DNA of 64,000 nt, from positions 372,001 through 436,000 of the forward strand of contig NZ_JAGGPQ010000005.1 of NCBI RefSeq assembly GCF_018613675.1. Direction: 5' to 3'. The notes under the pieces are model-generated. The model was not told the origin of the DNA. It did no database searches and saw only the letters and a program-made list of their open reading frames with translations. The stretch comes from Arthrobacter sp. ISL-85 (GTDB lineage: Bacteria > Actinomycetota > Actinomycetes > Actinomycetales > Micrococcaceae). The translations under genes and the position numbers were made by a program. The stretch's first letter is position 1. The number at the start of each line of letters is the position of its first letter. Of the stretch, positions 34,471 to 43,725 are shown piece after piece.

Positions 34471-36027
34471 GTGAGTTTGACCATTCCTTCCCCCCAATCC
34501 GACGCCACCCCTTCCGTCGAAGCAGGGGCCGTGCCGCAAACCGGAGCGTTGCCCCGCACCTATCAGGTGCGCACCTTCGGCTGCCAAATGAACGTCCACG
34601 ACTCGGAGCGGATGTCCGGCCTGCTCGAGGCCGCGGGCTACGTTCCGGCGGAGGGCGAGCACGCCGACGTCGTGGTCTTCAACACCTGCGCGGTCCGGGA
34701 AAACGCAGACAACAAGCTGTACGGCAACCTGGGCATCCTGGCCCCCGTGAAGGCGGCCAACCCCGGCATGCAGATCGCCGTGGGCGGTTGCCTGGCGCAA
34801 AAGGACCGCGAGACCATCCTCAAGAAGGCGCCGTGGGTGGACGCAGTCTTCGGCACCCACAACGTTGGTGCCCTGCCTGCCCTCCTGGACCGGGCGCGGC
34901 ACAACAATGAAGCGCAGCTGGAGATCCTTGAATCCCTGGACGTCTTCCCTTCCACGCTGCCCACCAAACGCGACTCCGTCTACTCCGGCTGGGTGTCCAT
35001 CTCCGTAGGTTGCAACAACACCTGCACCTTCTGCATCGTGCCGGCCCTCCGTGGCAAGGAAAAAGACCGCCGGCCCGGGGAGATTCTCGCCGAGATCCAG
35101 GCACTCGTGGACGACGGCGCCATCGAAGTCACCCTGCTCGGCCAGAACGTCAACTCTTACGGGGTCGAGTTCGGGGACCGGCAGGCCTTTTCCAAACTCC
35201 TGCGTGCATGCGGGGAGATCGAGGGGCTGGAACGCGTCCGCTTCACCAGCCCACACCCGGCGGCTTTCACCGATGACGTCATCGACGCCATGGCGGAGAC
35301 GCCCAACGTGATGCCGCAGCTCCACATGCCGCTGCAATCCGGGTCGGACCGCATCCTCCAGGCCATGAAGCGGTCCTACCGGTCCACCAAGTTCCTGGGC
35401 ATCCTGGACAAGGTCCGGGACAAGATTCCGCACGCCGCCATCTCCACCGACATCATCGTGGGATTCCCGGGCGAAACGGAAGAAGACTTCCAAGCCACCC
35501 TGGACGTGGTGGAAAAGTCCCGCTTTGCCACCGCCTTCACGTTCCAGTACTCGAAGCGCCCCGGCACACCCGCCGCCGACCTCCCCGACCAGCTGCCCAA
35601 GGCCGTGGTCCAGGAACGCTTCGAGCGCCTTACCGCCCTGCAGGACCGAATCGCCGCGGAGGAAAACCGGAAGCAGCTTGGCCGCCGGCTCGAGGTCATG
35701 GTGACCGCGCAGTCCGGGCGGAAGTCGGAGGAAACCCACCGGCTGTCCGGCCGGTCGCAGGACCAGCGGCTGGTCCACTTCTCGGTCCCGCAGGGTGCTC
35801 CCGCCCCCAGGCCCGGGGACCTCGTCACTGTCACCATTACCGAGGCAGCGGCTTTCCACCTGGTCTCCGATCCGACGCTTGAGGACTACAGCCTTCGCCG
35901 GTCACGGGCGGGGGACGCGTGGGACAGGTCCCAGGCCGACTCCTGCGGAGCACCAGTCCCCGGTTCCGGAGGGGAACGGAAGGGCGTCTCGCTCGGCATG
36001 CCCTCACTGCCGCTGCGCACCCGCTGA
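34471..36027 (+). CDS. miaB: tRNA-2-methylthio-N6-dimethylallyladenosine synthase MiaB
   Basis: Radical SAM methylthiotransferase acting on i6A37 of tRNAs. The 518-aa protein has the N-terminal UPF0004 domain with three cluster cysteines ([21 protein letters not shown]), the radical SAM motif [21 protein letters not shown] and a TRAM domain at about 400-465. The C-terminal 45 residues are unconserved. GTG start. It is followed after 3 nt by miaA, which makes its substrate. Confidence 0.96.
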   Translation: MSLTIPSPQSDATPSVEAGAVPQTGALPRTYQVRTFGCQMNVHDSERMSGLLEAAGYVPAEGEHADVVVFNTCAVRENADNKLYGNLGILAPVKAANPGMQIAVGGCLAQKDRETILKKAPWVDAVFGTHNVGALPALLDRARHNNEAQLEILESLDVFPSTLPTKRDSVYSGWVSISVGCNNTCTFCIVPALRGKEKDRRPGEILAEIQALVDDGAIEVTLLGQNVNSYGVEFGDRQAFSKLLRACGEIEGLERVRFTSPHPAAFTDDVIDAMAETPNVMPQLHMPLQSGSDRILQAMKRSYRSTKFLGILDKVRDKIPHAAISTDIIVGFPGETEEDFQATLDVVEKSRFATAFTFQYSKRPGTPAADLPDQLPKAVVQERFERLTALQDRIAAEENRKQLGRRLEVMVTAQSGRKSEETHRLSGRSQDQRLVHFSVPQGAPAPRPGDLVTVTITEAAAFHLVSDPTLEDYSLRRSRAGDAWDRSQADSCGAPVPGSGGERKGVSLGMPSLPLRTR

Positions 36028-36030
36028 CAG

Positions 36031-36927
36031 GTGGCTGCCCCGCCCGTCATCGCCGTCGTCGGTCCCACCGGCTCCGGCAAGTCCGACCTTGCAGTGAACC
36101 TTGCCCTCAAGCTGGACGGCGAGGTCATCAACGCGGATGCCATGCAGTTCTACCGAGGTATGGACATCGGGACTGCGAAGATCACGGTGGCCGAGCGCAG
36201 GGGAGTGCCGCACCACCTCCTGGACATCCTGGACGTGACTCAGGAAGCCAGCGTCTCCGACTTCCAGCACCAGGCCCGCGGCACCATTGATGACATCCAT
36301 GCCCGCGGCAAGCGCGCCATCCTGGCCGGCGGCTCCGGGCTGTACGTTCGGGCTGCCCTGGACGTCCTTGAGTTCCCGGGCACGGACCCCGTGCTGCGCG
36401 CAAGGCTTGAGGCGGAGCACGCGGAACTTGGCACGGGGGCGCTCCTGGCCAGGCTCCGGACGGTGGATCCCATCTCCGCGGACAGGGTTTCCGATGCGCG
36501 GCGGATCATCCGTGCCCTGGAGGTCCAGGAGCTCACCGGGCGGCCCTTCAGCTCCTTCATGCCCCGCCGCGAGTATTACCAGCAGGCCGTCCAGGTGGGC
36601 CTCGACGTGGACCGCGGGGTCCTGCGGGAGCGGCTGGCGGCGCGCGTGCACCGGATGGTGGACGCCGGGCTGCTGGACGAGGTCCGGATGCTTGACGCCC
36701 GCGGCCTCCGCCGCGGCAAAACCGCGTCACGTGCCCTGGGCTACTCACAGTTCCTGCGGGTCGCGGACGGCGCCTCAACGATGCAGGACGCAGTAGAGGA
36801 AACCATCGTGGCTACGCGGCAATTTGCCCGCCGCCAGTTGACCTGGTTCCGCGCAGACCCCCGCATCGCCTGGCTCGACTGGCAGGATCCGGAACTCACA
36901 GCCAAGGCAGTGGAGTTGTGCCGTTAG
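36031..36927 (+). CDS. miaA: tRNA dimethylallyltransferase MiaA
   Basis: Adds a dimethylallyl group to A37 of tRNAs, the step before MiaB. The 298-aa protein has the P-loop [11 protein letters not shown] near residue 11, [27 protein letters not shown] and the zinc-less C-terminal [12 protein letters not shown] region. GTG start 3 nt after miaB; operon miaB-miaA. Confidence 0.96.
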   Translation: MAAPPVIAVVGPTGSGKSDLAVNLALKLDGEVINADAMQFYRGMDIGTAKITVAERRGVPHHLLDILDVTQEASVSDFQHQARGTIDDIHARGKRAILAGGSGLYVRAALDVLEFPGTDPVLRARLEAEHAELGTGALLARLRTVDPISADRVSDARRIIRALEVQELTGRPFSSFMPRREYYQQAVQVGLDVDRGVLRERLAARVHRMVDAGLLDEVRMLDARGLRRGKTASRALGYSQFLRVADGASTMQDAVEETIVATRQFARRQLTWFRADPRIAWLDWQDPELTAKAVELCR

Positions 36928-36958
36928 CTGCGGTTTCAGGACCGGCAGCATCCGCCGC

Positions 36959-36964
36959 TACGCT
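36959..36964 (+). promoter_or_regulatory. -10 element of dapF
   Basis: TACGCT ends 7 nt before the dapF ATG; leaderless type. Confidence 0.5.
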
Positions 36965-36971
36965 TGGAATC

Positions 36972-37916
36972 ATGAATGCTACCCCCACCGAAATGACAAG
37001 GCCCGCCCTGCGCACACTGAGCGGGCTCCGCTTTTCCAAGGGGCACGGCACCGGCAACGACTTCGTCCTGGTCGCCGATCCCGAGGGGACGCACGTCTTC
37101 GGCGCGGACCAGGCCGCCGCACTCTGCGACCGGCACCGTGGGATCGGGGCTGATGGCCTGATCAGGGCCGTCCCGTCCCGCTTCCTCCCGGAGGGCCGTG
37201 AACTGCTGGCAGATGCCCCGGACGCGGAATGGTTCATGGATTACCGCAACGCCGACGGCTCGCTGTCCGAAATGTGCGGCAACGGCGTCAGGGTATTCGT
37301 CCAGTTCCTGAGGGCCGAGGGCCTGATTGACCTGCCCGACGGCGGATCGCTCACCATTGGCACGCGCGGCGGCGTCAAGACCGTGGTCCGGACCGGCGAC
37401 GGGTACGCGGTGGACATGGGACCCTGGGAATTCATCTTTCCCGGTGAAGCCAGCGCCAAGGCCATGGATTCCCTTGTCACCGCCGACGGGCTGGAGGTTC
37501 CCCGGCCGGCCATCTCCGTCAGCATGGGTAACCCGCACACTGTGGTGGCCCTCGCCGAACTTTCGGAGCTCACGGGCACCCGGCTCTTCACCGCGCCGAC
37601 CGTTGATCCGGTACCTGAGAACGGGACCAACGTCGAATTCGTGGTTCCCGCAGAACCCCTGGTCCAGGACGGCGTGGGGTCCGTCACCATGCGCGTGCAC
37701 GAGCGTGGAGTGGGGGAGACCCAGTCCTGCGGGACCGGTGCCTGTGCTGCCGCCGTCGCCATCAGGCACTGGGCCGGGGCCGAAGCCCCCGACGCCTGGC
37801 AGGTCCACGTCCCGGGCGGAGTAGTGGGTGTGAAGTTCTTTGCCGGCCCCGGCGGCCACGAACATGTGGAGCTCAGCGGCCCGGCCGTCATTGTGGCGAG
37901 CGGGACGCTTTCCTGA
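36972..37916 (+). CDS. dapF: Diaminopimelate epimerase
   Basis: Cofactor-independent racemase making meso-DAP. The 314-aa protein has KGHGTGNDFV, RHRGIGADGL, NADGSLSEMCGNGVR with catalytic Cys102, and GETQSCGTGACAAA with catalytic Cys253. The start follows from the family N-terminus and the -10 position. Its last 29 bp overlap the end of the convergent methyltransferase gene. Confidence 0.96.
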   Translation: MNATPTEMTRPALRTLSGLRFSKGHGTGNDFVLVADPEGTHVFGADQAAALCDRHRGIGADGLIRAVPSRFLPEGRELLADAPDAEWFMDYRNADGSLSEMCGNGVRVFVQFLRAEGLIDLPDGGSLTIGTRGGVKTVVRTGDGYAVDMGPWEFIFPGEASAKAMDSLVTADGLEVPRPAISVSMGNPHTVVALAELSELTGTRLFTAPTVDPVPENGTNVEFVVPAEPLVQDGVGSVTMRVHERGVGETQSCGTGACAAAVAIRHWAGAEAPDAWQVHVPGGVVGVKFFAGPGGHEHVELSGPAVIVASGTLS

Positions 37917-38511
37917 CCTTCAGGATCCGGAAGGACTTTGACGTGGCCTCGCGGGTCACTGTGAAGGAACTGTCCAGTTCGGCAGCCAGCCAGCGCTGAA
38001 GGGAATCAGAGCCAAGGTTCTTCTGTACCACCAGCCACGCGGTCCCGCCCTCTGCCAGGCGCGGCAGCCACACTTTGAGCAGGGCATGCAGCTCGTCCTT
38101 GCCGATCCTGATGGGCGGGTTGGACCAGATGGTGTCAAAGCGGATGCCGGGGTCCACGTCCCGGGGCGTGCTGGCGACGACGTTGGACAGCCTCAGTGCT
38201 GCGGCGTTCTCGTTGGTCAGGGTGACGCAGCGTTCGTTGACGTCCACCGCATAGACCTTTGATTCAGGGGCCAGCAGGGCCATGGTCAGCGCCACCGGGC
38301 CCCAGCCGCACCCGATATCCAGGAGGTTGCCCTTGGGGTGTGGGGCCGGAACTTCGGCCAAGAGCACCGCGGTGCCCTTGTCGATTCCGTCCGGGCTGAA
38401 GATGCCCCCGGAGGTGTGGAGCCGTCGGGTCTCACCGGCCAGGTCCACTGTCAGGGGCTTCCGGGTAAAGGGGCCGGCAGGGGACGTGCTGAAATAGTGA
38501 GCGGACTCCAT
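37888..38511 (-). CDS. Class I SAM methyltransferase, RsmC/MTS-type
   Basis: 207 aa with the methyltransferase-small (MTS) domain: LLDIGCGWGPVAL (SAM motif I), VYAVDVNERCVTLTNENA, and the base-methylation motif NPPIR. This fits an RsmC-like 16S rRNA guanine-N2 methyltransferase, but single-domain. ATG 38511 starts the recognisable protein; a much longer open frame upstream has no similarity. TAATCT lies 8 nt before the ATG. The 3' end overlaps dapF by 29 nt. Confidence 0.88.
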   Translation of the reverse strand: MESAHYFSTSPAGPFTRKPLTVDLAGETRRLHTSGGIFSPDGIDKGTAVLLAEVPAPHPKGNLLDIGCGWGPVALTMALLAPESKVYAVDVNERCVTLTNENAAALRLSNVVASTPRDVDPGIRFDTIWSNPPIRIGKDELHALLKVWLPRLAEGGTAWLVVQKNLGSDSLQRWLAAELDSSFTVTREATSKSFRILKVRKASRSPQ

Positions 38512-38570
38512 AACTGGCCAGATTAGTTCCCCCTGCAGCGTAATGGGAAACCGGCCAGGAGGCCCTCTGC

Positions 38571-38576
38571 TAGGCT
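38571..38576 (+). promoter_or_regulatory. -10 element before the six-codon ORF
   Basis: TAGGCT ends 7 nt before the ATG at 38584, the same geometry as the leaderless genes of this window. Confidence 0.5.
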
Positions 38577-38583
38577 GGAAGGC

Positions 38584-38604
38584 ATGTTCCTGATCTTCGA
38601 GTAG
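38584..38604 (+). CDS. Candidate leader peptide MFLIFE upstream of hflX
   Basis: ATG-TTC-CTG-ATC-TTC-GAG-TAG, six codons, directly after a -10 element and with no useful ribosome binding site. A regulatory upstream ORF is inferred from position only. A ribosome-dependent attenuator upstream of hflX is known in Listeria, which makes the idea reasonable. Confidence 0.4.
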   Translation: MFLIFE

Positions 38605-38619
38605 CCGGAACGGGCCACG

Positions 38620-38662
38620 CCCGTCCCGCAGCCTGTCCTCAAGTGACAGCCCGTCCCGCAGC
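38620..38662 (+). repeat. 13-bp direct repeat flanking a small hairpin
   Basis: CCCGTCCCGCAGC occurs at 38620-38632 and 38650-38662. Between the copies CTGTC pairs with GACAG around a 7-nt loop. Confidence 0.75.
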
Positions 38663-38947
38663 GACGCAGGTTCCCGTACCTTCCGCTGGTGCACCGGCCA
38701 GACCGTACGTCTGACCCGGTTGCCGGACAATACTCGAAAGTCAGCCCCCTGCTGCGCTTCCCGCCATTCTCCGGCCTTATTCAGCCCTGCCGCCGTCCTG
38801 ACGCGGCATTCGAGCCCCGGCATCGCAGCCGGCGGCGAAACTACCCAGGAGAACTGCATGACCGCAGGCCGTCAGCCCAGCGCGAATACTTTCCACCTTC
38901 CAGCCAATCAGCACTATTCTGGAATTGCCGAATCTTCAAAGGAGACC

Positions 38948-40528
38948 ATGACCAGCCAGCCCAACACCGGTTCCGATCCAGCCGCCCAGGACATGAGTCC
39001 GCAGGAGATCCAGGCTGTCATCGACCGGATCCTCGCCAAGGACGTACCGGCCAAGAATGTCAGCACGTCCGGTGGTGAAGGCGGCGGCAATGGAAAAGCG
39101 GTGCTCGGCAAGGCACAGGCCATTTCCCGCCTTGACGAGGAACACTCAACGTACGACGGCGACCAGCAGGACCTCGAGGAACGGCGCGCCCTGCGCCGGA
39201 GGGCAGGCTTGTCCACCGAGCTCGAAGACGTCACCGAGGTCGAATACCGCCAGCTGCGCCTGGAGCGCGTTGTCCTGGCCGGGATCTGGTCCGAAGGAAC
39301 CCTTGCCGACGCCGAAAACTCACTGCGTGAGCTGGCCGCCCTGGCCGAAACTGCCGGTTCAGAGGTGCTTGACGGGTTGGTGCAGCGCCGTGACAAGCCG
39401 GACCCGGGGACCTTCCTGGGTTCCGGCAAAGCCCTTGAGTTGAGGGACATCGTCATGTCCACGGGTGCGGACACCGTGGTGGTGGACGCCGAACTGGCGC
39501 CTTCCCAGCGCCGTGGCCTTGAAGACATCGTCAAAGTCAAGGTCATTGACCGCACCGCCCTGATCCTGGATATCTTCGCCCAGCATGCCAAGAGCCGCGA
39601 AGGCAAGGCGCAGGTGGAACTCGCGCAGCTGGAATACCTGCTTCCCCGCCTGCGCGGCTGGGGCGAGTCCATGTCCCGCCAGGCCGGTGGCCAGGTGGGC
39701 GGCGCCGCCGCCGGCATGGGCTCCCGCGGTCCCGGTGAAACCAAGATCGAACTGGACCGGCGCCGGATCCGTACCCGCATGGCAAAGCTGCGGCGTGAAA
39801 TTGCGGCAATGAAGCCGGCACGCGAGACCAAGCGGGCCAACCGCCGTCGTAATGAAGTGCCCTCGGTGGCTATCGCCGGGTACACCAACGCCGGAAAGTC
39901 CTCGCTGCTCAACCGGCTCACGGACGCGGGAGTCCTCGTGGAGAACGCGCTGTTCGCCACGCTGGATCCCACCGTCCGCAAGGCGGAAACCGCTGACGGG
40001 CTGGGGTACACGCTGGCTGACACCGTAGGATTCGTCCGTTCGCTGCCCACCCAGCTCGTGGAAGCTTTCCGTTCCACCCTCGAAGAGGTGGCGGATTCGG
40101 ACCTGATCCTGCACGTGGTGGACGTTTCGCACCCTGATCCCGAAGGGCAGATCGCTGCGGTCCGGAAGGTCTTCAGCGAAGTCGATGCCCGCAAGGTGCC
40201 CGAAATCATCGTGTTGAACAAGGCCGATGCAGCCGACCCCTTCGTGGTGGAGCGGCTGAAGCAACGCGAGCCGCGGCACGTGGTGGTCTCGGCCCGGACA
40301 GGCGAGGGCATTCCCGAACTCCTGAAGGCCATCAGCGAGTCCATTCCGCGGCCATCGGTCAAGATGGAGCTGCTCATCCCGTACGACCGCGGAGACCTGC
40401 TCAGCAAGCTCCATGAGTCCGACGCCGAAATCCTCACCCTTGACCACGTTGAGGCAGGCACCCGCGCTGCAGTGATGGTCCGGGAGGGCCTGGCGTCCGA
40501 ACTGGAACCATTCGTCGTCAATGACTGA
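38948..40528 (+). CDS. hflX: GTPase HflX
   Basis: Ribosome-associated GTPase that splits stalled ribosomes. The 526-aa form has the N-terminal HflX domain (ERVVLAGIWSEG, KPDPGTFLGSGKALEL), GGQVGGAAAGMGSRGPGE, and the G domain with P-loop GYTNAGKSS near 311-319, a DTVGFV switch II and NKAD. ATG 38948 has AAAGGAG 3 nt upstream. ATG 38858 in the same frame also has a good AGGAGA and would add 30 residues. The stop overlaps the helicase start by 8 nt. Confidence 0.95.
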   Translation: MTSQPNTGSDPAAQDMSPQEIQAVIDRILAKDVPAKNVSTSGGEGGGNGKAVLGKAQAISRLDEEHSTYDGDQQDLEERRALRRRAGLSTELEDVTEVEYRQLRLERVVLAGIWSEGTLADAENSLRELAALAETAGSEVLDGLVQRRDKPDPGTFLGSGKALELRDIVMSTGADTVVVDAELAPSQRRGLEDIVKVKVIDRTALILDIFAQHAKSREGKAQVELAQLEYLLPRLRGWGESMSRQAGGQVGGAAAGMGSRGPGETKIELDRRRIRTRMAKLRREIAAMKPARETKRANRRRNEVPSVAIAGYTNAGKSSLLNRLTDAGVLVENALFATLDPTVRKAETADGLGYTLADTVGFVRSLPTQLVEAFRSTLEEVADSDLILHVVDVSHPDPEGQIAAVRKVFSEVDARKVPEIIVLNKADAADPFVVERLKQREPRHVVVSARTGEGIPELLKAISESIPRPSVKMELLIPYDRGDLLSKLHESDAEILTLDHVEAGTRAAVMVREGLASELEPFVVND

Positions 40529-42581
40529 CCTTGCTGCCGGTGAAGCTGCGCAGACGGCGGGCGAGCAGTTCGTTATCGAACTGCTCGACCGCGCCGTTGC
40601 CGGCATGGGCGGACAAAGCCGCACCGGACAACACGAAATGGCCCGCCAGGTGGCCCGGGCCATCGAAACAGGCAACCATCTGTTGGTCCAGGCCGGCACC
40701 GGTACCGGCAAGTCGCTGGCCTACCTGGTGCCGCTTATTGCCCATGCCCTGGAAAGCAACAAGCCGGCCCTGGTGTCCACGGCCACGCTGGCACTGCAGA
40801 CCCAGATTGTGGGCAGGGACCTGCCCCGGCTCTTGAAGAACATCACGCCTGCGCTGGAAAGGCCCGTCAAGGTTGCCCTGGTCAAAGGGAGGTCCAACTA
40901 CGCGTGCCGCCACAAGCTCGAGGGCGGCTTCCCGTCAGAGGAACCGTCCGAAGGACAGCTCTTCTCCCTGGGAGAGGACACCAGTGTTCCGCATTTCGCC
41001 GCTTCCGTGGGCGGACCGTCGTCGCAGCTTGGCAAGGAAGTGGTGCGGCTCCGCGAGTGGGCGGAGAAGACAGCCACGGGCGACCGGGACGAGCTCCTGC
41101 CCGGCGTGACCGACCGTGCCTGGCGCCAGGTTTCCGTGACCTCGATGGAATGCCTTGGGGCCCAAAAATGCCCCATGGCCGCGGAATGCTTCAGCGAGCT
41201 CGCGCGGCAGGACGCTGCCGAGGCCGATGTGGTAGTGACCAACCACGCCATGCTGGCTGTCAGTGCGTTCGAGGGCCTCGCGGTCCTGCCTGAATACGAC
41301 GTCGTGGTGGTGGATGAGGCGCACGAATTGCAGGACCGGGTTACAGGAGCCGTGTCCGGGCAGTTGTCCGTGGCAATGGTCCATGCCGCCGCTTCAGGCG
41401 CCCGGAAACATACCGCCATCACCGTTGATGCCCTGAACGCCGCAGCCGCCAACCTTGAGCTGGCCCTTGCCGGCGCGCCGAACGGCCTTCTTCCCAACGG
41501 CCTGAACGATGAACAGCTGGACTGCGTGGACCAGCTGCGTGAAGCGTGCCGCGCTGCGTTGTCAGACTCCAAAGGGGACAGCAACACCACAGCCGACGGC
41601 GGCCGGCAGCTGGCCCGTTCCCGCCTCATGCTCATCCTGGAACTGTGCGAGCGGCTGATCGCCGCCCGCGAAAACCGGGAAGTGGTGTGGTTCTCACGGG
41701 CCAGCACCTTCGATCCCGGCCAGGGTTACTCGCAGGCGGATGACGATGCGCCGGTCCTGATCAACATTGCCCCGCTGTCCGTGGCCGGCAGGCTGCGGGA
41801 AGGGCTCTTCGCCGACCATACCGTAGTGCTGACCTCCGCCACCCTGGCCATCGGTTCCGCCTTTGAACCCGCGGCCGGGGGGCTGGGCCTGATCGGCGAC
41901 GGTGCCCCCAGCTGGACCGGCGTGGATGTGGGTTCGCCCTTCGACTACCCGAAACAGGGCATCCTCTACGTCGCCGGCCACCTGCCCAAGCCCGGCCGCG
42001 GCGTTTCCCCGGAGGCACTGGCAGAACTTGAAGCGCTGATCAAAGCATCCGGTGGGGGAGCCTTGTGCCTGTTCTCCTCGCGGCGGGCCGCCGAAGAGGC
42101 TGCCGACGCCCTCCGGCCCAAACTCGATATGACTGTCCTCTGCCAGGGCGAATCGACCATGACTGCCTTGGTCAAGCAGTTCGCCGATGAACCGGACACC
42201 TGCCTTTTCGGAACCATGTCCCTGTGGCAGGGCGTCGATGTTCCTGGCGGATCCTGCCGGCTGGTGGTGATCGACCGCATCCCGTTCCCGCGGCCGGATG
42301 ATCCACTGATGACGGCTCGTTCGCGTGCGGTGGCGCAGGCGGGCGGGAACGGCTTCATGTCCGTTTCGGCCACGCACGCCGCCATCCGGCTGGCCCAGGG
42401 GGCCGGCCGGTTGATCAGGTCGACAGGGGACAAGGGCGTCGTGGCCGTCCTGGACTCGCGCCTGGCCACTGAGCGCTATGCAGGCTTCCTGCGGGGCGCC
42501 CTGCCCCCGTTCTGGGCCACCACCGACCGCTCCAAGGCGCTGGCCGCGCTGACCAGGCTGGGTGCGGACGCGTCCGGCTGA
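40521..42581 (+). CDS. DinG/XPD-like iron-sulfur ATP-dependent DNA helicase
   Basis: Superfamily 2 helicase of 686 aa. It has Walker A AGTGTGKS (58-65), the DEAH box at 265-268, and four cysteines between (NYACRH and MECLGAQKCPMAAEC), which fit the DinG/XPD [4Fe-4S] cluster. C-terminal motifs LTSATLAIG, FGTMSLWQGVDVPG and QGAGRLIRS complete the helicase core. No N-terminal nuclease domain. It overlaps hflX by 8 nt. A perfect 11-bp inverted repeat lies at codons 14-23. No LexA box of its own is visible. Confidence 0.92.
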   Translation: MTDLAAGEAAQTAGEQFVIELLDRAVAGMGGQSRTGQHEMARQVARAIETGNHLLVQAGTGTGKSLAYLVPLIAHALESNKPALVSTATLALQTQIVGRDLPRLLKNITPALERPVKVALVKGRSNYACRHKLEGGFPSEEPSEGQLFSLGEDTSVPHFAASVGGPSSQLGKEVVRLREWAEKTATGDRDELLPGVTDRAWRQVSVTSMECLGAQKCPMAAECFSELARQDAAEADVVVTNHAMLAVSAFEGLAVLPEYDVVVVDEAHELQDRVTGAVSGQLSVAMVHAAASGARKHTAITVDALNAAAANLELALAGAPNGLLPNGLNDEQLDCVDQLREACRAALSDSKGDSNTTADGGRQLARSRLMLILELCERLIAARENREVVWFSRASTFDPGQGYSQADDDAPVLINIAPLSVAGRLREGLFADHTVVLTSATLAIGSAFEPAAGGLGLIGDGAPSWTGVDVGSPFDYPKQGILYVAGHLPKPGRGVSPEALAELEALIKASGGGALCLFSSRRAAEEAADALRPKLDMTVLCQGESTMTALVKQFADEPDTCLFGTMSLWQGVDVPGGSCRLVVIDRIPFPRPDDPLMTARSRAVAQAGGNGFMSVSATHAAIRLAQGAGRLIRSTGDKGVVAVLDSRLATERYAGFLRGALPPFWATTDRSKALAALTRLGADASG
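40562..40587 (+). repeat. Perfect 11-bp inverted repeat in the helicase coding start
   Basis: CGAGCAGTTCG (40562-40572), TTAT, CGAACTGCTCG (40577-40587). It can form a strong hairpin in the mRNA early in the gene. Confidence 0.9.
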
Positions 42582-42634
42582 CTGCGGCAGCCGCCGGATC
42601 AGTCCGCGCGGCCGCCCATTAGAGGGATCGCCGC

Positions 42635-43369
42635 TTAGAGGGAACGCAGGACCGAGACGACCTTGCCCATGATGGTGGCGTGGTCACCTAGGATCGGTTC
42701 GTACTGCGTGTTCTGCGGGAGCAGCCAGGTGTGGCCGTCACGTTGGCGGAAGGTCTTGACGGTTGCCTCATCGTCCAGCAGTGCAGCAACGATGTCCCCG
42801 TTGGCAGCGTCAGCCTGGCGCCGCACCACCACCCAGTCGCCGTCGCAGATCGCGGCGTCCACCATGGAATCGCCAGCGACTTTAAGCATGAAGAGTTCGC
42901 CCTGGCCAACCAATTGGCGGGGCAGCGGCATGACGTCTTCCACGAGCTGCTCGGCGAGGATGGGCCCGCCGGCGGCAATCCGTCCCACCAAGGGAACCAT
43001 GGCCGTATCCAGTGCAGTGGGCAGCTCTGCCACCGAGGCGCCGCCACCCGTGACCTGCGGGGCAGGGGACGTGCCCGCGCCTTTGCCGCCGCCGTCCAGC
43101 GTGAGGGGCATCAGCACTTCCATGGCGCGCGGCCGCTTGGGATCGCGCCGCAGGTAGCCCAGCTTTTCCAGTTGGGAGAGCTGGTGGGTCACGCTGGACA
43201 GGCTTGCAAGGCCCACCGTGTCGCCGATCTCACGCATGGAGGGCGGGTAGCCGTTCTCGTTGACGGAGCGCTGGATGGTCTCGAGGATCTTCTTCTGCCG
43301 GGGGGTCAGGCCCTTGGCGGTCTTCTTGGATTGCGGGGCTGTCCTGCCCCCGGCGGCTGCTGCTGCCAT
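42635..43369 (-). CDS. lexA: SOS repressor LexA
   Basis: Self-cleaving repressor of the SOS response, 244 aa. The N-terminal winged helix has [13 protein letters not shown] and [21 protein letters not shown]; the peptidase domain has the cleavage bond Ala133-Gly134 (RIAAGGP), Ser168 in GDSM and Lys205 in TVKTF. ATG 43369 is chosen; TTG 43378 would add three residues. Its promoter carries LexA boxes, indicating autoregulation. Divergent from a LysM membrane protein gene. Confidence 0.97.
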   Translation of the reverse strand: MAAAAAGGRTAPQSKKTAKGLTPRQKKILETIQRSVNENGYPPSMREIGDTVGLASLSSVTHQLSQLEKLGYLRRDPKRPRAMEVLMPLTLDGGGKGAGTSPAPQVTGGGASVAELPTALDTAMVPLVGRIAAGGPILAEQLVEDVMPLPRQLVGQGELFMLKVAGDSMVDAAICDGDWVVVRRQADAANGDIVAALLDDEATVKTFRQRDGHTWLLPQNTQYEPILGDHATIMGKVVSVLRSL

Positions 43370-43500
43370 ATTCGCCAATGCCTTTCGCTTGCCGCCGGAT
43401 CTTCCGCCGGGCGCTGTCTCGACAGTGCCCCAGGAAGGACTCCCACTGTCATTGTCAGACCCTGCTGTTCAACTTCAGTAGTGGTTGTTCTGTGGTTTCA

Positions 43501-43529
43501 AAACTAGGCCAGCCGCATTGCTTTTTCAA
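43501..43529 (-). promoter_or_regulatory. Promoter of lexA
   Basis: On the minus strand TTGAAA (43524-43529), a 17-nt spacer and TAGTTT (43501-43506). The -35 overlaps a LexA box. Confidence 0.7.
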
Positions 43530-43541
43530 ACATTTGTTCTA
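43526..43541. promoter_or_regulatory. LexA (SOS) box 1 of the lexA/LysM region
   Basis: TCAAACATTTGTTCTA, two mismatches to TCGAACANNTGTTCGA; overlaps the lexA -35. Confidence 0.8.
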
Positions 43542-43592
43542 GCGAGTCTCGACATTGTTCGTTGATAGGTGCTAAAACTTAACAAGCAAAGT

Positions 43593-43608
43593 TCGAACAT
43601 GTGTTCTA
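43593..43608. promoter_or_regulatory. LexA (SOS) box 2 of the lexA/LysM region
   Basis: TCGAACATGTGTTCTA, one mismatch. It lies on the LysM-gene side. Together with box 1 and a half site near 43624 it fills most of this 356-nt gene-free stretch. Confidence 0.85.
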
Positions 43609-43725
43609 ACCAGCAGGTGCCCTATTCGAATACGCGGCCGGAGAAGCGTCCGGAAGCGGGACGAACGGCAGGGCAGCAGCCGGCGGACACCCGGGCAGCA
43701 CGGCAAGTCCAGGAGGGCTTAGTTC

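Larger units (their letters stand above)
38512..38947 (+). promoter_or_regulatory. Long hflX leader region
   Basis: 436 nt between the divergent methyltransferase gene and the preferred hflX start. It holds the methyltransferase promoter, a leaderless-type -10 (38571-38576) with a six-codon ORF, a 13-bp direct repeat around a small hairpin, an in-frame ATG with AGGAGA (38858), and a second promoter-like pair (TTCCAC 38891-38896, TATTCT 38915-38920). Confidence 0.6.

Noticed and set aside
34225..35859. A 544-codon minus-strand frame opposite recX and miaB
   Set aside because: Shadow frame; miaB motifs on the plus strand are complete, and the antisense product is a random Gly/Val/His-rich sequence.
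38914..40521. A 535-codon minus-strand frame opposite hflX
   Set aside because: Ser/Arg-rich shadow of the hflX gene without motifs.
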